Shown: one piece after another, positions 56,530 through 64,000 of the stretch
Layout of the letters: each line of letters starts with the position of its first letter
Position numbering within the stretch: position 1 is the stretch's first letter
Assembly (NCBI GenBank): GCA_949987565.1
Contig: OX465114.1
Location: forward strand, 3,810,832 to 3,874,831
Length of the DNA stretch: 64,000 nucleotides
From: Luidia sarsii
Lineage: Eukaryota > Echinodermata > Asteroidea > Paxillosida > Luidiidae
Reading direction: 5' to 3'
Position numbers and translations under genes: made by a program
Notes under the pieces: generated by a model
Seen by the model: only the letters and a program-made list of their open reading frames with translations
Told to the model about the DNA's origin: nothing
The model's database searches: none

Positions 56530-57600
56530 TACTAGGGGCCTGTACAAATGCCAGCATCAAGGCTTACTAGGGCCGTGTCCCCTACACCAATGCCTGCATC
56601 AAGGCTTACTAGGGGCGTGTCCCCTACACCAATGCCTGCATCAAGGCTTACTAGGGGCCTGTACGAATGCCTGCATCAAGGCTTACTGGGGCGTGTCCCC
56701 TACACCAATGCCTGCATCAAGGCTTACTAGGGGCGTGTCCCCTACACCAATGCCTGCATCAAGGCTTACTAGGGGCGTGTCCCCTACACCAATGCCTGCA
56801 TCAATGCTTACTAGGGGCCTGTACGAATGCCTGCATCAAGGCTTACTGGGGCGTGTCCCCTACACCAATGCCTGCATCAAGGCTTACTAGGGGCGTGTCC
56901 CCTACACCAATGCCTGCATCAAGGCTTACTAGGGGCGTGTCCCCTACACCAATGCCTGCATCAAGGCTTACTAGGGGCCTGTACGAATGCCTGCATCAAG
57001 GCTTACTAGGGGCGTGTCCCCTACACCAATGCCTGCATCAAGGCTTACTTGGGGCGTGTCCCCTACACTAATGTCTGCCTCAAGGCTTACTAGGGGCGTG
57101 TCCCCTACACCAATGCCTGCATCAAGGCTTACTTGGGGCGTGTCCCCCTCCACCAATGCCTTCATAAAGGCTTACTATAGGGGTGTGTCCCCTACACCAA
57201 TGCCTGCATCAAGACTTACTAGGGGCGTGTCCCCTACACCAATGCCTGCATCAAGGCTTACTTGGGGCGTGTCCCCTACACCAATGCCAACATCAAGGCT
57301 TACTAGGGGCGTGTCCCCTACACCAATGCCTGCATCAAGGCTTACTTGGGGCGTGTCCCCCTCCACCAATGCCTTCATAAAGGCTTACAATAGGGGTGTG
57401 TCCCCTACACTAATGTCTGCCTCAAGGCTTACCTGGGGCGTGTCCCCTACACCAATGCCTGCCTCAAGGCTTATTAGGGGTGTGTCCCCTACACTAATGT
57501 CTGCATCAAGGCTTAATAGGGGCGTGTCCCCTACACCAATGCCTGCCTCAAGGCTTATTAGGGGTGTGTCCCCTACACTAATGTCTGCATCAAGGCTTAC
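56530..57600 (+). repeat. 42-bp minisatellite, about 25 copies, with internal hairpins
   Basis: Unit: CTACACCAATGCCTGCATCA, AGGCTTACTAGGGGCGTGTC, CC. Each unit contains AGGGGCGTGTCCCCT, a 5-base-pair stem around CGTGT. A variant GGGGCCTGTACGAATGCCTG recurs near 56655, 56817 and 56978, giving a higher-order period of about 162. Since 42 is divisible by three, 14-residue repeats keep frames open (up to 316 codons), which is an artefact. Confidence 0.95.
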
Positions 57601-57601
57601 T

Positions 57602-60600
57602 AAAACTCACATCTCTTTCCCTCAAACTTATATCCCTTTCCCGCAAACTCACTTCTCTTTCCCTCAAACTAGCATCCCTTTCCCGCAAACTCACATCACC
57701 CAAACTCATCATCCCTTTGCCCAAAAATTGCATTCCTTTCCCGTATCTTGCATCTCTTTCCCTCAAACTCACATCCTTTTCCTCAAACTCACATTCCTTA
57801 CCCAAAAAACTCACATATTTTTTTCCCAAATTCACCATCCCTTTCCCGAAAATCATATCCCTTTCCCCCGAAATCACATCTTTTTCCACAAACTCACATC
57901 CCTTCCCACCAAATTATATCCCTTTCCCCCAAACTAGTGTTCATTACCCCCAAACTCACATCTCTTTCCCCCATCTTGCATCCTTTCCCACAATCTTGCA
58001 TCCTTTCAACCAAACTCACATCCATTTCCCCCAAACTCACATCTCTTTCCCTCAAACTCACATCCCTTTCCCCCAAACTTAAATCCCTTTCCCAGAACTC
58101 CCATCTCTTTCTCCCAGTCTTGCATCCTTTCCCCAAAACTCACATCTCTTTTCCATCAAACTCACCGTCCCTTTCCCCCAATCTTACATCCCTTTCCCCC
58201 AAACTCAAATCCCTTTCACAAAAACTTGCATATTTTCCTCTAAACTCACCTCTCACATCTCTTTTCACCCAAACTCAACGTCTCTCTCCGCAAAACGTGT
58301 CCCCCAAACTCACATCCCTTTCCCCCAACCTTGCATCCCTTTCCCTAAACTTGCATCCCTTCCATTCAATGATTCACATCCCTTTTCATCAAACTCACAT
58401 ACCTTTTTTCCCAAACTCACATCCCTTTCCTCAATCTCACATCTCTTTCTCTCAAACTCATACCCCTTTCCCCCAAACTCACATCTCTTCCCCAAAACTC
58501 ACATCCCTTTCCCCAAACTCACATCTCTTTCTCTCAAACTCACATCCCTTCACCCCAACTCACATTGCTTTCCCACAAACTCACATCTTTTTCCATCAAA
58601 AACACCACTCCTCTCCCCCAAATTAGCATCCCTTTCCCGTAAACTTACAAACTCACAAATGTTTTCCCCATCTTGCATACTCAACCAAAAACTCACATAT
58701 CTTTTCAATCAAACTCACCGTCCCTCTCCCCAATCTTACATCCCTTTTTTCCCAAACTCACATCCCTTTTACCAAAAGTTGCATCTTTTCACCCAAACTC
58801 ACATCTCTTTCACCCAAACCCACATTTCTTTCCCTCAAACTAGCATTTCTTTCCCGCAAACTCACAACACCCAAACTCATCATCCCTTTTCCCAAAAAAT
58901 GCATCTCTTTCCCCAAATTTTGCATCTCTTTCACTAAAACTCACATCCTTTCCCTCAAACTCACATTCCTTACCCAAAAAGCTCACATCTTTTTCTCTCA
59001 AATTCACCATCCCTTTCACCAAAATCACATCCCTTTCTTCCGAACTCACATCTGTTCCCCCAAACTCATATCTCTTTTCCCAAACTCACATCCCTTCTCA
59101 CCAAATTAACATCCCTTTCCCAAAAACTAGCATTCGATTCATCCTAACTAACATCTCTTTCCAACAATCTTGCATCCTTTCCCACAATCTTGCATCCTTT
59201 CCACCAAAATCACATCCCTTTCCCCCAAACTCACATCCCTTTCCACAAAACTAGCAACTCTTTCCCGCGAACTCAAATCCTTTCCCACAAACTCACATCT
59301 CTTCCGCCAAACTCACATCTCTTTCCCCCAAACTCACATATCTTTCTGTCAAACTCACATTCGTTTCCCCCAAACTCACATCTTTTCCCCGCAAACTCAC
59401 ATTCCTTTCCCAATATCTTATCTCTTAACCCCAAACTCAACCACCCTTTCCGCAAAACTTGTCCCCAAACTCACATCCCTTTCCCTTCAAACATCCAGCT
59501 CTTTCCCCAAAACTGAAATCCTTTTCACTCACTGATTCACATCCTTCCCCCAACCTTGCATCCCTTTCCCTAAACTTGCATCCCTTTCACTAACAGATTC
59601 ACTTCCCCTTTCACCAAACTCACATACCTTTCTCCGAAATTTACTCACATCCCTTTCCACCAAATTCACATCTCTTTCCCACAATCTCACATCTCTTTCC
59701 CTTAAACTAGCATCCCTTTCCCGCAAACTCACATCACCCAAACTCATCATCCCTTTTCCCAAAAAATTGCATTCCTTTCCCCAAATCTTTCATCTCTTTC
59801 CCTCAAACTCACATTCCTTACCCCAAAATACTAACATCATTTTCTCTCAAATTCACCATCTCTTTCCCCAAACTCACATCCCTTTCCACCAAATTACCAT
59901 TCCTTTCCCCAAAACTAGCATTCGATTCCCTCAAACTCTCTTTGCATCTTGCATCTTTTCCCACAATCTTGCATCCTTTCCACCAAATATATCCCTTTCC
60001 CCAAAACTCACATCTCTTTCCCTCAAACTCACATCCCTTTCCCCCAAACTCACATCCCTTTCCCCCAAACTCACATATTTTTCCCCCAAACTCCCATCCC
60101 TTTCCCCAAAACTCACATCCCTTTCACAAAAACTTGCATCTGTTCCTCCAAAGTCGCATCTCTTTCCACCAAACTCACTTCCCTTTCCCCCAAACTCACT
60201 TCCCTTTCCACAAAACTAGCATCCCTGTCCCGCGAACTCAAATCCTTTCCCTCAAACTGACATCTCTTCCCCCAAACTCACATCCCTTTCCCCCAAACTC
60301 ACATCTCTTTCTCTCAAACTCACATTCGTTTCCCCGAACTCACATCTTTTCCGCAAACTCGCAATCCTTTCCCAATCTCTCATCTCTTTCACCCAAACTC
60401 ACATTTCTTAACCCCAAACTCAACGTCCCTTTCCGCAAAACTTGTCCCCCATACTCACTTCCCTTTCCCTCCAAACATCCAGCTCTTTCCCCAAAACTCA
60501 AATCCCTTTCATTCATTGATTCACATCCCTTTCCCCTAACCTTGTATCCCTTTCCCTAAACTTGCATCCCTTTCACTCACTGATTCACATCGCTTTTCCC

Positions 60601-61400
60601 CAAACTCAAATCCCCTTCACCCAAAGTTGCATCTTTTCATCCAAACTCACATCTCTTTCCCCAAAAACCCACATCTCTTTCCCCCAAACTCACATCTCTT
60701 TCCCTTAAACTAGCATCCCTTTCCCGCAAACTCACATCACCAAAACTCATCATCCCTTTTCCAAACATTTGCATTCCTTTAACCAAATCTTGCATATCTT
60801 ACCCTCAAACTCACATCCTTTCCCTCAAACTCACATCCTTTCCCTCAAACTCACATTCCTTACCCAAAAAAACTCACATCTTTTTCTCTCAAATTCACCA
60901 TCCCTTTTCCGAAAATCATATCCCATTCCCCCGAAATCACATCTTTTTCCACAAACTCACATCCCTTCCCACCAAATTAACATCCCTTTCCCCCAAACTA
61001 GTGTTCATTACCCCCAAACTCACATCTCTTTCCCCCATCTTGCATCCTTTCCCACAATCTTGCATCCTTTCAACCAAACTCACATCCATTTCCCCCAAAC
61101 TCACATCTCTTTCACTCAAACTCACATCCCTTTCCCCCAAACTCAAATCCCTTTCCCAAAACTCCCATCTCTTTCTCCCAGTCTTGCATCCTTTCCCCAA
61201 AACTCAAATCTCTTTTTCATCAAACTCACCGTCCCTTTCCCCCAATCTTACATCCCTTTCCCCCAAACTCAAATCCCTTTCACAAAAACTTACATATTTT
61301 CCTCCAAACTCACCTCTCACATCTCTTTCCCCCAATCTTGCATCTTTTCCCACAATCTTGCATCCTTTCCACCAAATATATCCCTTTCCCCAAAAATCCC
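57602..61400 (+). repeat. G-poor 21-bp minisatellite, about 180 degenerate units
   Basis: Unit: AAACTCACATCCCTTTCCCC plus C, with variants (TCTCTTTCCCT, CTTGCATCC). The + strand is almost free of G. Higher-order repeats are visible: ACCCAAACTCATCATCCCTT recurs near 57698, 58868, 59736 and 60744, and about 450 bases at 57850-58260 recur almost unchanged at 60910-61320. Long open frames of Ser/Pro/Leu/Lys repeats follow from the composition, not from selection. It lies in intron 1 of gene C. Confidence 0.95.
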
Positions 61401-61793
61401 TTTCGGATCCACACACGGCACCAATATTGTGTACCCTCGTTCCATTTTCCTATTCATCCATACACGTGGTCAATCTGAGGCAGAACAATTACCCCTTCCG
61501 CTTTCCATCGCCAAAACATTCCACCGGTTCAAGGACTACAATCATTTCTACTGCAAACGGTCAATCTGTATCAGAAAATATTCCTACGCAAGTCAATCTG
61601 CTGCAGAATTTTAACTTACCCTCCTTCCTATCAAATGATTTTCCTTCAACTTGTTTAAAGTGAAACAAACTTTTCAAGTCCCTTTCCCACCTCCCCCTTT
61701 CCCATCCAGGTCATACAACTAAATGAACCAGATTGACCCTACCACTACTGCAGAGTAGGTTTATTGCTAATTTTAGCACAAAATAGAATCACC
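61401..61793. other. Unique sequence between minisatellite and duplicated block
   Basis: A frame running out of the minisatellite continues to about 61660 without recognisable motifs. No gene called. Confidence 0.4.
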
Positions 61794-62201
61794 CCTAAAA
61801 CGCGACTTTTTTTGCCATAATTTTCGCTTTCCTACCCCATTTTAGCATAGTAAAAAAACACCTTATGTATAAGACTTTTAATCTTCGAGAAAAAGAATCA
61901 CACACAAACGAATGACTATACCACTGTTGTGTTATACATCGGATCAGTTGATTTAGCCTGTACAGGCTACTTATTAAAATAGTGTGTTGGTACACGCTTT
62001 ACGAAAACCAGGTCGCTGGACCCTCGGCAGGATTGGTTCTACATCGCCCACCATTGAGCTTCCGGTCCCACCTCAAGGATATTATGTGATCATCCATATG
62101 CGAACACGTTGCAGATCAGAATGCGTTATTATGCAGAAGAAAGAGACTGAACCTTTATCAATATTAATGGATATATGTCTTAATCTATTTACTAATTCTA
62201 G

Positions 62202-62486
62202 AGGGATCGAGCTGGCCGCAAGGAGTCTACGGGTTACCGATGCCAACCAGCGGTTGCCCGACTGATTCTGGCTTTGACTGGAAGACAGGATCCCGTTTCC
62301 AAGACACAGCAGGCAGCGGATGGCCGAATGGTTGGTCAGCAGGAAACCACCTCAAAGGTCCATACACAGTTGACGACATGTGGCAGCACTTCTGCATGAA
62401 GACCGTAGACCGTGTTGCTGATACTGATCCCGTCTGGCCGAGTGGGCAGTACTGCTTGTTCAAGTACGGACAAAACTGTCCAAGCG
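62202..62486 (+). CDS. ApeC gene C, exon 2
   Basis: Acceptor AATTCTAG, donor GTAAGC. Reads GSSWPQGVYGLPMPTSGCPT, DSGFDWKTGSRFQDT, the divergent loop 62309-62380 (AGSGWPNGWSAGNHLKGPYT), WQHFCMKT and WPSGQYCLFKYGQNCPSG. It is in frame with the exon 1 phase. Confidence 0.92.
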
Positions 62487-62756
62487 GTAAGCTATGTAAA
62501 GATTCCCCTGCGTGGCGAATACCGTGCATTCAGAAATGCACCACTATTATCAACATCAACGTGTGCTGAAATAAATCATTCCTGAAAAGATACTCATTTT
62601 GCAGGTCGTTTAAATAGCAAAGCGCAAAATAATAGGCAGAGAGTGGGAAGACATTTTTTATCGTGGAAATGTGATTTCAAATGGTTACCTCCATGCGTTA
62701 CCTGTTCAAAAGAAAGAATCGATATCAACATAATAATGTAATGTGCTTAGAATAAA

Positions 62757-62815
62757 GGTGATATACAAAAATGTTGCAAACTGCATACTGACTAAAATTA
62801 CCAAAATGTAAATCA
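62757..62815 (-). mobile_element. 59-bp Penelope-tail insertion in intron 2 of gene C
   Basis: GTGATATACAAAAATGTTGC to AAAATTACCAAAATGTAAAT equals the last 60 bases of the Penelope-like element at 24800-24862 in reverse. It is bracketed by AATGTGCTTAGAA and AATGCGCTTAGAA, a probable target duplication. Gene A intron 2 has a single copy of that site (near 15081) and no insertion. Confidence 0.75.
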
Positions 62816-62936
62816 AAATGCGCTTAGAAGAAATTAATATCAAAAATGGGAAAGTAAAACGACCGTTCCCAACCCAGACAATAAAGATTACAGTTTACAT
62901 TTGCTTCTGCTTTTCTCCCTTTAATTTTCGGTCTAG

Positions 62937-63277
62937 GTATGTCATCTGGGTCCGTATTCTGGGATGACGAGGATACTGGCAACACTAACAGCGTCAATGG
63001 CACCGTGCCATCGGGAGTGTACGACCAGGACACTCTGATTCACTTCTGCTGTATGACCGATGGTAATGCATCTGTACCGATCACCTTGCCGTCACACAGC
63101 CCGTTCTACCTGTTCCCTTACAACGGTCCGTGCCAGAAGGTGCAGGGTATGGCTGACACATTGGAGTGGTTCCAATGGAGTCCGGATGGCCCGGGCTATC
63201 AGAATGGCAGTCACCCGGACGGTGCATTTAGCTCCTACTACACAATCCTGCGTTTCTGCTATTACAATAAAATATAA
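62937..63277 (+). CDS. ApeC gene C, exon 3
   Basis: After TCGGTCTAG it reads GMSSGSVFWDDEDTGNTNS, GTVPSGVYDQDTLIHFCCMT, ITLPSHSPFYLFPY, CQKVQGMADTLEWFQWSPDG and ends RFCYYNKI before TAA. The frame closes an 837-base coding sequence with exons 1 and 2. Confidence 0.92.
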
Positions 63278-63845
63278 CACGACATCTAACATTTGCGTAT
63301 CAAAAAAAAACCTTGGAATATCCCGCGTTCGATATTATTGATTTCTTTTCAAAAAACAGAACACCAAATCGTTGTTCCCTCAAAGAGACTTTAAATTCAA
63401 ACGCTAAATTCAATCGGAGCCTGTGAAATTAACCGAGCATTGATTTGTGATTTTTGTACCAGCAGTTTCACAGGTGGAGATAATTATCGAACGAATTTTA
63501 TGATGATTGTAAGTCATGTAAAATCTACTCAATTGAAAATTATCTGACACATTTGAACTTGATCCATCACAAGTTGACATTATACCCATCACAACTAAAG
63601 AAATCTAAAGCAATACCGGCTCTCCTCCTCAGCGCTTAAAGCGAATTTCACCGAAAAACAACGAGTTATTTTTTGGTTGTTTGCTTGACTGGCAGTGGGA
63701 GGGATGGAGCTCTTTACCGAACTGATTACCCGTCTGATTGATATCAGCCTCTAAGGCTGACTTTTTTTACTCTTACATGTTAACACATTCAGATGTAACC
63801 CAGCAATATTGTGTTCATCATGATTAGGGAAGTCCATTATTGAAG

Positions 63846-63930
63846 AGTTTGATATATAGGTCAGGCGGTAAGAGGGCTGGTACTCAAAAAGCAGATGTCT
63901 CTTGTTCAAGTCCCTGTTTACTACATGTTT
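63846..63930 (+). mobile_element. tRNA-derived SINE, second duplicated copy
   Basis: Paralogue of 16111-16200 carried by the segmental duplication. Its B-box TTGTTCAAGTCCC is slightly better preserved, while its A-box TATAGGTCAGGCGGTAAGAG is altered. Confidence 0.55.
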
Positions 63931-64000
63931 TGTTTTCCATTTGTTTTCAAAGACAATATACATAATCGAAACCTATCCCCACATGTCCATGACAATAACA

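Larger units (their letters stand above)
61794..64000 (+). repeat. Segmental duplicate of 14203-16240
   Basis: Begins at AACGCGACTTTTTTTGCCAT and continues to the window end. It contains gene C exons 2-3 and the flank. It differs from the gene A block by scattered substitutions, small indels and the Penelope-tail insertion at 62757-62815. Confidence 0.9.

Noticed and set aside
56987..57937. 316-codon open frame of 14-residue repeats (PTPMPASRLTRGVS type)
   Set aside because: It is the 42-bp minisatellite read in one frame; neighbouring frames are equally open and the repeat slips frame between units.
57717..61663. Many long open frames rich in Ser, Pro, Leu, Lys and Phe
   Set aside because: They follow from the stop-poor composition of the 21-bp minisatellite; no start context, splice logic or codon conservation.

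Overview
This is animal genomic DNA, AT-leaning and dense in repeats. Genes have short exons, canonical GT-AG introns and TATA/RFX-type promoters, and there is no sign of bacterial gene packing. The combination of ApeC (apextrin C-terminal) genes, abundant palindromic TACATG microsatellites, Penelope-like, DIRS-like and L2/CR1-like retroelement relics and many foldback MITEs suggests a marine invertebrate deuterostome. A cephalochordate (amphioxus) is my best guess, but this is inference.

The backbone is a tandem cluster of three secreted single-ApeC-domain genes, all on the + strand. Gene A has exons at 10749-10941, 14603-14884 and 15201-15541. Gene B has exons at 36416-36609, 39865-40152 and 40519-40853. 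Gene C has exons at 45951-46161, 62202-62486 and 62937-63277. Each has a signal-peptide exon, a large first intron, and two exons that together encode the ApeC domain. A and C splice in frame (271 and 278 aa). B carries an extra A in an A-run at the end of exon 1, so the conventional splice shifts frame. The three genes are nearly identical over most of the domain and differ sharply in two short windows. In characterised amphioxus relatives, ApeC proteins bind bacterial peptidoglycan, so this is probably a mucosal or innate-immunity cluster.

Between A and B lie a candidate four-exon gene for a 143-aa protein of unknown function (21197-23788) and a single-exon orphan class A GPCR (27563-28633). 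Weaker candidates are a short first exon on the minus strand at 49165-49287 and a ZP-like exon at 52504-52680.

Region by region: 1-10.4 kb holds degenerate TACG-rich arrays, a 1.37-kb tandem duplication and a 73-bp satellite. Gene A spans 10.4-16.2 kb, and its first intron contains an inverted-repeat array and a 36-bp minisatellite. A transposon graveyard fills 16.2-20.6 kb, followed by the four-exon gene, a Penelope remnant and the GPCR. The stretch 29-36 kb holds MITEs, satellites and an inverted copy of a large dispersed repeat. Gene B spans 36.2-40.9 kb. A LINE reverse-transcriptase remnant and further repeats occupy 42-47.3 kb. Gene C spans 45.8-63.3 kb, and its 16-kb first intron has absorbed duplicated intron pieces, SINEs, a DIRS-like element, a 42-bp minisatellite and a 3.8-kb G-poor 21-bp minisatellite. 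The last 2.2 kb (61794-64000) is a segmental duplicate of 14203-16240.
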